A program made the position numbers and the translations under genes. A model generated the notes under the pieces. It was not told the origin of the DNA. It searched no databases and saw nothing but the letters and a program-made list of their open reading frames with translations. From a virus: a stretch of 26,160 nt of DNA. The stretch spans positions 1-26,160 of IMG/VR virus record IMGVR_UViG_3300036841_000052. One strand, 5' to 3'. Below, piece after piece: positions 7,233 through 15,240 of this stretch (positions within the stretch are counted from its first letter, which is position 1; each line of letters begins with the position of its first letter).

Positions 7233-8504
7233 TTACTCGGCCGAGCGGCCGGTCAGGTGCGGGAAGCTGACCTCGAACTGCGCTTCAAGCTGCGCGTCGA
7301 TGTCGCCGCCGTCGATGTCGTCCTCGCCGGAGCCGTAGTGACCGATCTCGTGCCCGAGGTCGATGGTGCCCTCCAGCCGGGAGAGCAGAGTCTCCACGAT
7401 CTCAGCCACCTCCACCTCCTCACCGCCGAAGCTGGTGTTCGAGAGGTCGACCACCAGCGCGTCCGGGCGCGCGAGCACCGGCTCGCAGAGGTCAACGGCC
7501 TCCGGCGGAATGCCCTTGGCGATGAACGCCGCGCGCCGGGAAGCCCAATCGCGCTTGACGGTGCGGCGCATGACTTCGGTGGCCTGTTGCTCAGCGCGCT
7601 CAGCGCGAGAGTTGGCGAGGTCGATCTGGCGCTGTGCTACGCGGGACAACTTGGCCTCCGTGGTGGTATCGGTGTCGTCACCCTCGATGTCGTCACCTTC
7701 GTCGTCGGCGTCGGTGTCCTCGTCGTCGCCGCCTTCGTCATCATCCTGGTCGCCGTCGCCGTCCTCGCTGTCGGTGAGATGCGAGAACTTCTCCACGAAC
7801 TGCGCCAGTTCCTCGTCGGTCATCGCATCGAGGTCGGCATCGGTGACCCTGCCTTCGAGCACGTCATCATCGGTGAGCGTGGCGAGGTTGATGGTTGCCT
7901 GGCGCTTCTTACCCACGGCATCCTCCGGGAATTGGGCGTTGGACAGGTCGAGCAATTCACCGGAAGCATAGACGCTCAGGTCGGCGTCCTCGGTCCAATC
8001 CCCCAGGTTGGTCACTTTGGGATCGGAAGTGCCGAGCACATGGACGAGGCGCGGCCCTTCTTTACCTTCGCGGATGCGCGCCGAAACACCGAGGCGCTGT
8101 TCGGAGCGGAGCACGGCGGCGGCCGATTCCTCGTCCGGGAACCGGATCTTCGTCCAGAGCCCCGGCATCGGCTTACCGGCCTTCGAGGTGATCGATGCCT
8201 GCACCTTGGCCGGAAGGTCCTCCCAGCGCACCGCCCTGGTGACCGTGCCACGCTCGCGTTCGGGGTCCATCGTGTGCCGGTTGTCGGCGTCCGCGAGGGT
8301 GAACGGGATCCGCTCTGCGGTCTTGGCGAAGCTGGAGATCAGGCCGGGGATCATCCCGGCGAAGTCGATGCGCCGGGTCTTGCCGGTCTTGTCATCGCGG
8401 TAGTCGAACTGCGTCGCAGGCAAAACTCGCTTCCAAAACGACCGACCCCCACCAGAGGAAAGAGCTATGTCCTCCACGGGGGTCAAAATCGTGCGCGCCT
8501 TCAT
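7233..8504 (-). CDS. Prohead protease fused to scaffold
   Basis: A 423-aa protein. Residues about 1-200 resemble capsid-maturation serine proteases: a candidate catalytic His77 in DADNRHTMD, then a strand segment LWTKIRFPDEE and a candidate Ser141 in RLGVSARI, followed by the GPRLVHVLGTSDPKV motif (near 151-164) where relatives carry the substrate-facing strand. Residues about 243-282 form an extremely Asp-rich linker. Residues 290-330 are helical and charged (RAERAEQQATEVMRR), as in scaffolds. A fusion of protease and scaffold is common. The start codon is preceded by only a 10-base gap from the previous gene and no clear Shine-Dalgarno sequence. The active site is inferred from motif alignment by eye. 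Confidence 0.8.
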   Translation of the reverse strand: MKARTILTPVEDIALSSGGGRSFWKRVLPATQFDYRDDKTGKTRRIDFAGMIPGLISSFAKTAERIPFTLADADNRHTMDPERERGTVTRAVRWEDLPAKVQASITSKAGKPMPGLWTKIRFPDEESAAAVLRSEQRLGVSARIREGKEGPRLVHVLGTSDPKVTNLGDWTEDADLSVYASGELLDLSNAQFPEDAVGKKRQATINLATLTDDDVLEGRVTDADLDAMTDEELAQFVEKFSHLTDSEDGDGDQDDDEGGDDEDTDADDEGDDIEGDDTDTTTEAKLSRVAQRQIDLANSRAERAEQQATEVMRRTVKRDWASRRAAFIAKGIPPEAVDLCEPVLARPDALVVDLSNTSFGGEEVEVAEIVETLLSRLEGTIDLGHEIGHYGSGEDDIDGGDIDAQLEAQFEVSFPHLTGRSAE

Positions 8505-8514
8505 GGCGGCAAGA

Positions 8515-10203
8515 CTAGCGCCTTGCTGAGAGCGCTTGCTGCGCGAACCGCTTCCGGGACGCCGACGAGGCCGGATTGGCGAGGATCGCTTTGAGCTTGT
8601 CAGTGCTCATCCGCTCATACATCTTCGTTTCAGCCGCGTCCATGAGCCCAGCTACCGAGGCGTGCCCCGACTTGTCATAAATAGGGGTGGCATGGCCGCC
8701 ACGGAATGCGTGATTCCTCAACCCCTCGAAATCGTCCTTGTCCTTGGCGGTGTCGCGGAGGTGCGCACTATCACCGGAGCTGGTACGACCCTTGTGCGCC
8801 CATTGCGAAAACATCTGGGTCTTACCGGTTTCCGGGTGGACCGATGTGATGTGGACTTCACCGCTCGCGGCGTGCCAGACGTGGCCCTCGCGGACCTCAG
8901 TTGCTTGGTTCTGCCCATAGGAGGCGCGGAACTTGACCCGTTGTCCCGGCGCGAGGTCGCCAACCTTGTGGCCGCGCTCCTCCAGATTGACCGCGTTGCT
9001 CTCGCGCTGCGCGAGCTTCTCGCGCGCCGCCTGCATGGTCGGGGTGTCACGCTTGGTCGCCTTTGGTTTCGATGCCGCACTGAACAAACGCTGACGGTTT
9101 CCTTCGGCGCGGGAACGCTCGAAAGCTGCGGAGCGCATCTCTTTCTCTCGCGCTGCCTTGTCGACGGCCGCCTTAGCCGCTGCCCGGCGCGCCTCGTCCT
9201 CGGCCTTGAACCGAGCGTTGCGTTCGTCCGTTTCGGCCTTGATCCGAGCCGCCTCGGTGTCACGGACGTGCCGCGCCGCGATCAACCCGTTCATCGCTTT
9301 CTTGAGATCCGTAACGGGTAGCTCCTGGCCCTCAGAAGTGATGCTGTTCCACTGACCGTCATGGCGTGGGCTGATCGTCCCGAGATGGGCACCGGACTGC
9401 TCCAACGCGAGTGAACGACCGTGCGCGAACGGGCTCTTATCGTTGAGCACGTAGGTCTTGCCGTTGGCGTGGTGGTAACCCTCACCGGTGCCGCCGTGAC
9501 TGGCGTAGCCGTATTTCTTGAGCGCCGCCTTGTTATGCCCTTCCAACTTGGCGTGCGCCGCCGCCTCCTTGGCGCTCTGCTCAGCACCGATGCGGGCCTT
9601 GTCCATGCTGGACTGGTCCGGGTAGAAGTGATGCTGCGCCGGTGCGCCGTAAGGCGGGTAGATCGTATGCAACCAACCGGAATACTTCCCTTCGGCTCGT
9701 TCAAGGTCCACCCGATCCATTCCGGCGATGCCGCGCTCCTCGCGGATCTTGTTCTCAACCTGGCTCTTGGTCGCACCGTCAGGCATTGGATGTTGGATCG
9801 TGGTGCGCTCTGAGCCCCACTCTTTCTTGAACTCGGCCTCGATCGCGGCACGGTTGGAAGCCATGTTATTGATCTCTTGTGCTCGGGTGCGGGGCTCCTC
9901 ACCGGGGGAGCCGCGCTTCTCAGCGCTCAGTACACTCTTGGCGCGCTTCGGCCTGCCGGTGCCCGGTAGCTCGATCCCCTCGGCGCGGCCCTTGCCTGCC
10001 GGTCGCCGGACACCGGAAGGCAGACTGCCGCCGCCCTTCCAGCGCTTCGCCTTCATCGCTGCGGCCACGGCGTTGAGCGGGACCCAGCCGTGGCGCCACT
10101 TGGAGCCGTCGCGACCGAATACGAGGTCGCCGTCCGGGGTGCGCGCCAAGTACACCTCGCGCTCAGCCAGCTTGTCGGCCGCCGCCTTGATCGAGGAGGT
10201 CAT
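8515..10203 (-). CDS. 562-aa putative internal virion protein with RHGW motif
   Basis: The start chosen is ATG 10203, 4 bases after the upstream stop; a longer frame to 10317 overlaps that gene. Residues 16-45 carry GDLVFGRDGSKWRHGWVPLN, the motif repeated in the 754-aa protein. Residues about 110-300 contain HHFYPDQ and several GYHHANGKTY/HGRSL stretches. Residues about 312-372 form a long charged helix or coiled coil. A late segment (VGDLAPGQRVKFRA... VWHAASGEVHITSVHP) looks like a small beta-barrel, and the end is helical. No enzyme family is recognised. Because it sits before the protease-scaffold gene and shares the RHGW module with the zeta-kinase protein, it may be packaged in the head; this is inference. 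Confidence 0.75.
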   Translation of the reverse strand: MTSSIKAAADKLAEREVYLARTPDGDLVFGRDGSKWRHGWVPLNAVAAAMKAKRWKGGGSLPSGVRRPAGKGRAEGIELPGTGRPKRAKSVLSAEKRGSPGEEPRTRAQEINNMASNRAAIEAEFKKEWGSERTTIQHPMPDGATKSQVENKIREERGIAGMDRVDLERAEGKYSGWLHTIYPPYGAPAQHHFYPDQSSMDKARIGAEQSAKEAAAHAKLEGHNKAALKKYGYASHGGTGEGYHHANGKTYVLNDKSPFAHGRSLALEQSGAHLGTISPRHDGQWNSITSEGQELPVTDLKKAMNGLIAARHVRDTEAARIKAETDERNARFKAEDEARRAAAKAAVDKAAREKEMRSAAFERSRAEGNRQRLFSAASKPKATKRDTPTMQAAREKLAQRESNAVNLEERGHKVGDLAPGQRVKFRASYGQNQATEVREGHVWHAASGEVHITSVHPETGKTQMFSQWAHKGRTSSGDSAHLRDTAKDKDDFEGLRNHAFRGGHATPIYDKSGHASVAGLMDAAETKMYERMSTDKLKAILANPASSASRKRFAQQALSARR

Positions 10204-10207
10204 CAGC

Positions 10208-10453
10208 TCAGCATCCCAACCGGTCGCACAGCTTGTTGTAGAGCTGTTCGGAAAGCTCCCCGTCCATGACCGCAGACTCGACCTGTAGCCACGTCCGGTC
10301 CTCCATCTCACCGTCACCGAAGCTGCCGTGCTCTGTCCGGATGAATCCGGACGGGCTCATCGGCCGTCCTTTGAGCGTCTTGGCGAGCGCGTCAACGTTG
10401 CCGGTTCGCTGCGCTTGCGCCAGCTCAGCACTGATGTCTACTGTCTTGCTCAT
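10208..10453 (-). CDS. 81-aa protein, unknown function
   Basis: A small protein starting MSKTVDISAELAQAQRTGNVD, with a middle FIRTEHGSFGDGEMEDRTWLQVESAV segment and an end LYNKLCDRLGC. It lies between the zeta-kinase gene (30-base gap) and the 562-aa gene (4-base gap), so it is probably co-translated with both. A position directly downstream of a zeta-like toxin domain invites the idea of an antitoxin, but it does not resemble the three-helix epsilon antitoxin by eye and no DNA-binding motif is seen. The function is left open. Confidence 0.6.
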   Translation of the reverse strand: MSKTVDISAELAQAQRTGNVDALAKTLKGRPMSPSGFIRTEHGSFGDGEMEDRTWLQVESAVMDGELSEQLYNKLCDRLGC

Positions 10454-10483
10454 TCCGCCTCCTCTCTCTACTACTATTCTACC

Positions 10484-12748
10484 CTATCCGGATCTGCCGG
10501 GATGACGGCCGATCAACCGGCCTTCGTATGTGGTGCCCTGATGGTAGAGTTGGGAATCTGCGAAACGGTGTCGTACCGCATCGAAAGCTTCCCGGTTCTT
10601 ACTGGAAGCGCCTGTCGCGCTCTTTCCGGCTTCCACGAACGACGACGGTACGTAGCGCTGACCAGGGTGGCCTTCGTTGTGTTGCGCCGCGATCCAACCT
10701 CCCTTGTGCCGCGCGGCCACCGACTGCGCGCTGAAATCATGCGGAATGTCGAAAAACATCGCGGTGGAGTGGTAACCGTCCGCGTCGAGCGGGTCGAGCC
10801 GCTTGGTAGCGGACTTGACGCTGTTCATGGTCATATCGTGGATGATGTTGTAGCCGTGCTTGCGCGCGTGGTCAGCAAGCATCTCAGCCATCATCGCGGA
10901 TTCCTCGTGGTGGAACGCGCTTGCCTCCAGCGGCGACAAACCGGGATGAGAATCGATCAAGCCCATGTGGGCCATTCGTTCCTTGAATATGTCCGGGTTG
11001 ACGGTGATGTATTGGTTCTCTACGTCCCCGAGCACGTTCTGGAGCCCGCGTGACTTCCCGGCACCGGGAAGTCCTCCCAGAAAGATCGCTTTCTTGTCTT
11101 TCCGAGCGCCCTGTCGTACTTGCTTACGGAATTCAGTCGCCACCAGCTTCTTGAACATCGCGCGGCGCTCACGGGTCCACTTGATCGAATCGGTGTCCTT
11201 GTCGTAGGTGCCGTACTTCGGGTTGACCCCGCCGTTGTCGGTGTGCGCATGTGCGAGCAGGTAGTCGTCCACGTACTTGCGGTGGGCTTCGTACTCGGCA
11301 TCACGCTTGGCGATGGCGCGAGCCTTTTCCGGGGAAGGCGTCTCACCCTTCTCCACCTTGAGCGGATCCTCGTTCTTGCGGGTGTAATGGCCCTTCCAGT
11401 TTCGAACGGGCTTCTTCTTTTTCGCTCCGGGGGTCGGGAATGTCCCAGCCTTGTGGTGGCCGCCTCCGGCCCCCATCCGTTCCTTGATCGTTACGGCTTC
11501 CGGGTTGAGCGGGATCCAGCCGTGACGCCAGTGCGCGCCGTTCTCACCGAGAATGAGGTCCTCGCTGGGCACTTCGATGGCGAATTGGCCCGCGAGCCCA
11601 CCGGTGAAAAGGTTCGGCAGACGGCCCTTGCCGATGTCGTAGTCACGCTCGGTGCGCGGGCGCTTCTCGGTCCGGTTCGGTTTGCCGGTGCGCATCTTCT
11701 GCGATCCGATGATCCGGTTCGCGATCTCGCGCTGGCGTGCGTATTCGGCCCGTGCGCGGCGGCGCTTCTTGCGGCCCTTCACGTCGGCCGCTCGTGGCTT
11801 CGAGCGGGTTTCTTCCCTTGGCGTCGCGACAACCGGCCGGTGCTTAGACCTGTCCGCAGCTTTCCGGGCTATCCGCTGGGCCTGACGACGGGCCAATTCT
11901 GCCTGTGCTGGCTTCCATTCGTACTCAAGGTCAGATTCCCGGACAATCGACTGCAACAAAGCATCCGGCATCCGAGCATAGTGAGCCGGATTGGATGCCA
12001 TCGAACCGGGGACGTCTGGTGCGTAACCGCCCTCTACGGTCGAGACCCCGCCGTATTCATTGTGATCCGGGACTTTGTACCGACCGCTCAAGAGCCCTTT
12101 CGGATCCGGTTCGTCCCGGTGCGGCACCTCGAAACCGTTGCCGAGCTTGCCATCGTCGTTGATCTTGATCCAGCCGTGCCGGTAGCGAAACGTACGGCCG
12201 ATGGCGAGGTCGACATCACCACCAGCGGCCTCGATCGCGGTGCCGATGTCGGGGTAGCGCCGCCTGACGGCCGCCACGATCCGGGCCTGCTCAGCCGGGC
12301 TCGCGTGGCCGCGCATCCGCAGCGCCGCGATGGCGTGAGCACGGTCATTGATCGGGTAGGCGCGCTTTTCCGGCAAGGCGAACTGTGATTTCTTGAGCTT
12401 CTTCCGTGCCTTGGCCTTGAGCTTGGCGAGGTCGACCACCGAGCCGACGGGCTCCGCGAAAGCCTTGCGCTGCGCGATGGAGGCGGCGGCCCCGGCAGCG
12501 ACGGCCGGGTTGCGGACGTGGCCCCGGCCCCACTTGCCGCGTATCGCGGCGTTGCGGATGATCCCGCGCGCCATCATGATCGCGCGGCGGCGCTCGGTGC
12601 CCTTGCGCATAAGCGCGTGCGCGACCTCCCGCTCGTAGTCGGAGAGCTTACGTTTGCCGTGGTAACCGGGCCGGGCCAGCGGGCTTGCGTCACCAGGACG
12701 GCCACCGGGTGTGACGGCGAGATCGAGGTCAGCGTTGATGACGGCCAT
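10484..12748 (-). CDS. 754-aa putative virion protein with C-terminal zeta-toxin-like kinase and two RHGW motifs
   Basis: The N-terminus (residues 30-100) has LSDYEREVAHALMRKG and GKWGRGHVRNPAVAAG, then YPINDRAHAIAALRM and HASPAEQARIVAAVRRRYP (131-166), a DUF6582-like pattern common in phage head genes. RHGW motifs occur at residues 190-193 and 408-411. Residues about 280-370 are very basic. From about 550 a P-loop kinase domain begins: FLGGLPGAGKS (556-566, K565), a candidate catalytic or substrate Asp586 in VNPDIFKERM, then HHEES and NIIHDMTM, the order seen in zeta toxins and related polynucleotide or sugar-nucleotide kinases. Zeta toxins phosphorylate UDP-N-acetylglucosamine. The gene lies in the head module, so the product may enter the virion or the cell. 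No epsilon-like antitoxin is recognised. Confidence 0.8.
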   Translation of the reverse strand: MAVINADLDLAVTPGGRPGDASPLARPGYHGKRKLSDYEREVAHALMRKGTERRRAIMMARGIIRNAAIRGKWGRGHVRNPAVAAGAAASIAQRKAFAEPVGSVVDLAKLKAKARKKLKKSQFALPEKRAYPINDRAHAIAALRMRGHASPAEQARIVAAVRRRYPDIGTAIEAAGGDVDLAIGRTFRYRHGWIKINDDGKLGNGFEVPHRDEPDPKGLLSGRYKVPDHNEYGGVSTVEGGYAPDVPGSMASNPAHYARMPDALLQSIVRESDLEYEWKPAQAELARRQAQRIARKAADRSKHRPVVATPREETRSKPRAADVKGRKKRRRARAEYARQREIANRIIGSQKMRTGKPNRTEKRPRTERDYDIGKGRLPNLFTGGLAGQFAIEVPSEDLILGENGAHWRHGWIPLNPEAVTIKERMGAGGGHHKAGTFPTPGAKKKKPVRNWKGHYTRKNEDPLKVEKGETPSPEKARAIAKRDAEYEAHRKYVDDYLLAHAHTDNGGVNPKYGTYDKDTDSIKWTRERRAMFKKLVATEFRKQVRQGARKDKKAIFLGGLPGAGKSRGLQNVLGDVENQYITVNPDIFKERMAHMGLIDSHPGLSPLEASAFHHEESAMMAEMLADHARKHGYNIIHDMTMNSVKSATKRLDPLDADGYHSTAMFFDIPHDFSAQSVAARHKGGWIAAQHNEGHPGQRYVPSSFVEAGKSATGASSKNREAFDAVRHRFADSQLYHQGTTYEGRLIGRHPGRSG

Positions 12749-12757
12749 GCGGGAAGT

Positions 12758-13057
12758 CTAGGTCCGGGTGAGGTAGCAGACCTCCGGTGGTGCGAGAACC
12801 ACCGAACCGTCGATACGGACCCACACGCCCTGCTCTACGTAGGCGTCGGCGGTGAAGATGCGGATGGCGCTCTGCCCGCTGACCGGGACCGTTTCGGCGT
12901 TGACCCAATCGCCGTCAGCGGGTTCGTTATCGAGGTCGACCGCCGCGAATTCGAGGTCGGCATCATCCACTATCGTCCCATCGCGGACCACCGTGACCTC
13001 GATCGGTAGAAGCTCATTGTTCGAGATCCTCGGGATCTTGATGGTCGGCGCGGGCAT
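12758..13057 (-). CDS. 99-aa beta-rich structural protein, unknown role
   Basis: The start chosen is ATG 13057, 2 bases after the stop of the LamG gene; the longer open frame to 13537 overlaps the LamG repeats and is shadow. The product, MPAPTIKIPRISNNELLPIEV..., is a short all-beta protein with alternating strands (TVVRDGTIVDDADLEFAAV; GVWVRIDGSVVLAPPEV). Small proteins like this occur between phage fibre/decoration genes and can be an accessory or trimerising partner. Its tight placement between the LamG and zeta-kinase genes suggests co-expression. No family is recognised with confidence. Confidence 0.65.
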   Translation of the reverse strand: MPAPTIKIPRISNNELLPIEVTVVRDGTIVDDADLEFAAVDLDNEPADGDWVNAETVPVSGQSAIRIFTADAYVEQGVWVRIDGSVVLAPPEVCYLTRT

Positions 13058-13059
13058 GC

Positions 13060-14667
13060 TCAGATGATAAGCCGCGCGGCGTAGGTTCGGCTCGATGCGT
13101 CGGCGGGCACGCTCGCAACGTAAATTCGGCCCGGAACGCTCACGGTCACCGAGTACACGTGTGCCGGGGGTAAGAGCGCCTCCACGTTCCAGCTTGTCGC
13201 GCGGGTGGCGAGCACCCCTTGCACGACCTCCCATGTTGTCGAGCGCGTCTGGCTGACGCTGGCCCGGGCTGCCCACGTCGTCGCCCTGGTGGTGGTTACC
13301 GCCTGGCGCACCGTCCAGCTTGTCGTTGCGCTGGCGCCGATGCTGGCTTCGGTGGCCCAGCTCGTGTCGCGGGTGGCGGTTACCGCCTGGCGCACCGTCC
13401 ACGTCGTGCTGCGGCTCGCATCGACTTCGAGGACCGAGCCCGCTACGTCCCAGCTCGTCGCTCGGGTGGCGGTTACCGTCTGCCGCACCGTCCACGTCGT
13501 ACTGCGCGCTTGGCTGACGCTGGCCTCGGTGGTCCATGTAGTGCTGCGGCTCGCGTCAACCTCGGTGATCGCCCCGGCTACGTCCCAGCTTGTGTCGCGG
13601 GTGGCGCTGACGCTCGCCTCGGTAGCCCAACTCGTATCGCGTGCTTGGCTGACGGTTGCCTCGGTGGCCCAGCTCGTATCGCGGGTGGCGCTGACGGTTG
13701 CCTCGGTGGCCCAGCTCGTATCGCGGGTGGCGCTGACGGTTGCCTCGGTGGCCCAGCTCGTATCGCGGGTAGCCGTAATCGCTTGGCGTGCCGTCCACGT
13801 TGTTGCCCTGCTCTGGCTGACGCTGGCTCGCGCTACCCACGTAGTAGCGCGCGCTTGGCTGACACCGGCTCGCGCGACCCACGTCGTTGCCCTGCTCTGA
13901 GTGACGCTGGCCCGTGCTACCCATGTTGTTACTCGCGATTGGCTGATGCTGGCCCGCGCTACCCACGTCGTTGCTCGCGTAGCGGTCACCGAAGCAAGAC
14001 CAAGCGGGTCAGCCTGGGTCCCGACCGGCGTGTTCATGCACGTCGTGATCTGAGCTGCGGTCAACGCACCGTGGTAGATCCGGACATCATCGACTGAGCC
14101 ATCGATAACGCCGTCACTAAAGTCGTTAGAAGATGCGACCTGGAAGTTCGCGGACGGGAACGTCAGCGTCCCACCGTTCCATGTGGTCTGTACCGCTTGC
14201 ACACCATTCTTGTAGAGAGTCAATTTCTGCGCGGTGGCGTCATAGGTCAATGCCCAATGGATCCACGTACCAGTAGAGAAGGTCACGCCTGTTGCTTGCG
14301 ACGTACCCACGTCGGGCACGAGCGCGTACATATCCCCGCCGATGACCCACAACGCGAAGTTGTTTACCCATCCACCTGTGTTGCCGGAGGCCAAAAGCGG
14401 TTTCTCAGCACTGGTGGCGATGTTCGCCCAGCACATGATGGTGAAAACGTCACCGACGCTTGAATTCAGCCACGAAGTCGCGCTGCCCGTGCCGTAGGAC
14501 ACCGCACCGGGACTGGCCCCGTTGCCGACGGCGGCTTTTCCGGTGCCGCCGTGTCCGGTGCCGTAGCTGATGTCACCGCCAGTGCTGTCGGTGAGGGTAT
14601 GACCGTTACCGGAAGCGTCCGTTCCGTTGCTCGCATCGAAGCTATAGGCGGCGAGCAGGGTCGCCAT
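13060..14667 (-). CDS. LamG-domain fibre-like protein with 14-residue repeats
   Basis: A 535-aa protein. Residues 1-220 form a LamG/concanavalin A-like jelly roll: MATLLAAYSFDAS with the GxxG-rich strands, FTIMCWANIAT, WIHWALTYDATAQKLTLYKNGVQ and GSVDDVRIYHGALTAAQI are diagnostic. Residues about 228-493 are around nineteen tandem 14-residue units of the type ATRDTSWATEATVS, each with an invariant Trp and an R-x-T/S-T/S-W core; two units are 17 residues. The last 40 residues are beta-rich and end in a stop that precedes the next gene by 2 bases. LamG domains bind carbohydrate or peptide ligands, so the protein may be a surface fibre or head appendage that contacts host or environmental polymers; this role is inferred. 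Confidence 0.82.
   Translation of the reverse strand: MATLLAAYSFDASNGTDASGNGHTLTDSTGGDISYGTGHGGTGKAAVGNGASPGAVSYGTGSATSWLNSSVGDVFTIMCWANIATSAEKPLLASGNTGGWVNNFALWVIGGDMYALVPDVGTSQATGVTFSTGTWIHWALTYDATAQKLTLYKNGVQAVQTTWNGGTLTFPSANFQVASSNDFSDGVIDGSVDDVRIYHGALTAAQITTCMNTPVGTQADPLGLASVTATRATTWVARASISQSRVTTWVARASVTQSRATTWVARAGVSQARATTWVARASVSQSRATTWTARQAITATRDTSWATEATVSATRDTSWATEATVSATRDTSWATEATVSQARDTSWATEASVSATRDTSWDVAGAITEVDASRSTTWTTEASVSQARSTTWTVRQTVTATRATSWDVAGSVLEVDASRSTTWTVRQAVTATRDTSWATEASIGASATTSWTVRQAVTTTRATTWAARASVSQTRSTTWEVVQGVLATRATSWNVEALLPPAHVYSVTVSVPGRIYVASVPADASSRTYAARLII
13191..13990 (-). repeat. Array of about nineteen 42-bp coding repeats
   Basis: The LamG gene's repeat region has a 42-base period (two units of 51 bases). 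Three adjacent copies near 13640-13770 are essentially identical, while others differ at many bases. The identical copies point to recent unequal exchange or slippage. Confidence 0.85.
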
Positions 14668-14673
14668 GGCGGA

Positions 14674-15231
14674 TCAGAGCGAGCCGGTGTCCCCGGTGAC
14701 CGCGATGGTCACACCGTCACCGGACTTCGCGGCCGAGTTGGATGCGGTGCGCCGGATCCAGAATGCCTTGACCGAACCGGCCGCGATGTCCCCGAGCGCG
14801 AGCCCGGCACCTGCGGTGGTCGGTGAGCTGTAGGACAGGCCCGTCACGCTCCCACCGGGTGCGGTTTCGCTGGCGCCGGTGAGCGCTTGCGCGCTGGAGC
14901 TTCCGAGCGCGGAAGAAGCCGTCGAATCGACCGCGATGGCGATGGACGCGCCCCCGGAAACTTCGGCGGAAAGGTAGACCACGGCGTTCTGGAGGGTGTT
15001 GGAGGCGTTGGCGTTGTGGACGAAGATGCACCGGTAGTCGACGGTGCTCGCGGCGTTTTCGGCGCCGGAGATGTCATCGAAAAGGTCGTTGGCCGAACCA
15101 CCGGCCCACTCGGTCGTAGAGATGTATTTGCCCTGGTAGCTGTTGGCGGCTGTGCCAGCGGTCGAGTTGCCCGCAGACCCCGATGACACGCTGTACTTGA
15201 ACTTGATGTCCGTGGCAACGATCGCGCTCAT
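14674..15231 (-). CDS. Phage virion structural protein, beta-rich
   Basis: A 185-aa protein, MSAIVATDIKFKYSVSSGSAGN..., rich in Ser, Ala, Gly and Thr. Its core DLFDDISGAENAASTVDYR followed by CIFVHNANASNTLQNAVVYL matches a structural protein recurrent in actinobacteriophages, usually annotated as minor virion protein. It ends in VTIAVTGDTGSL. The gene lies 6 bases before the LamG gene and 9 bases after the MuF-type gene, so all three are probably one translation unit. It may form the base of the LamG appendage; this is inferred from adjacency only. Confidence 0.7.
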   Translation of the reverse strand: MSAIVATDIKFKYSVSSGSAGNSTAGTAANSYQGKYISTTEWAGGSANDLFDDISGAENAASTVDYRCIFVHNANASNTLQNAVVYLSAEVSGGASIAIAVDSTASSALGSSSAQALTGASETAPGGSVTGLSYSSPTTAGAGLALGDIAAGSVKAFWIRRTASNSAAKSGDGVTIAVTGDTGSL

Positions 15232-15240
15232 GGCGATAGG

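Noticed and set aside
5575-7338. 587-aa plus-strand ORF over the capsid and decoration genes
   Set aside because: Antisense shadow typical of high-G+C DNA; the minus strand has recognisable capsid module genes throughout.
7257-8594. 445-aa plus-strand ORF over the protease-scaffold gene
   Set aside because: Antisense shadow; the minus frame holds the protease motifs and the acidic linker.
11120-12388. 422-aa plus-strand ORF over the zeta-kinase gene
   Set aside because: Antisense shadow; the minus frame has the P-loop and RHGW motifs.
12758-13537. Longer 259-aa version of the 99-aa gene
   Set aside because: Its N-terminal part is an out-of-frame reading of the LamG repeats; ATG 13057 sits 2 bases after the LamG stop.
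13191-13990. CRISPR-like regularly spaced repeats
   Set aside because: The 42-bp units are contiguous, without unique spacers, and encode a regular protein repeat in frame.
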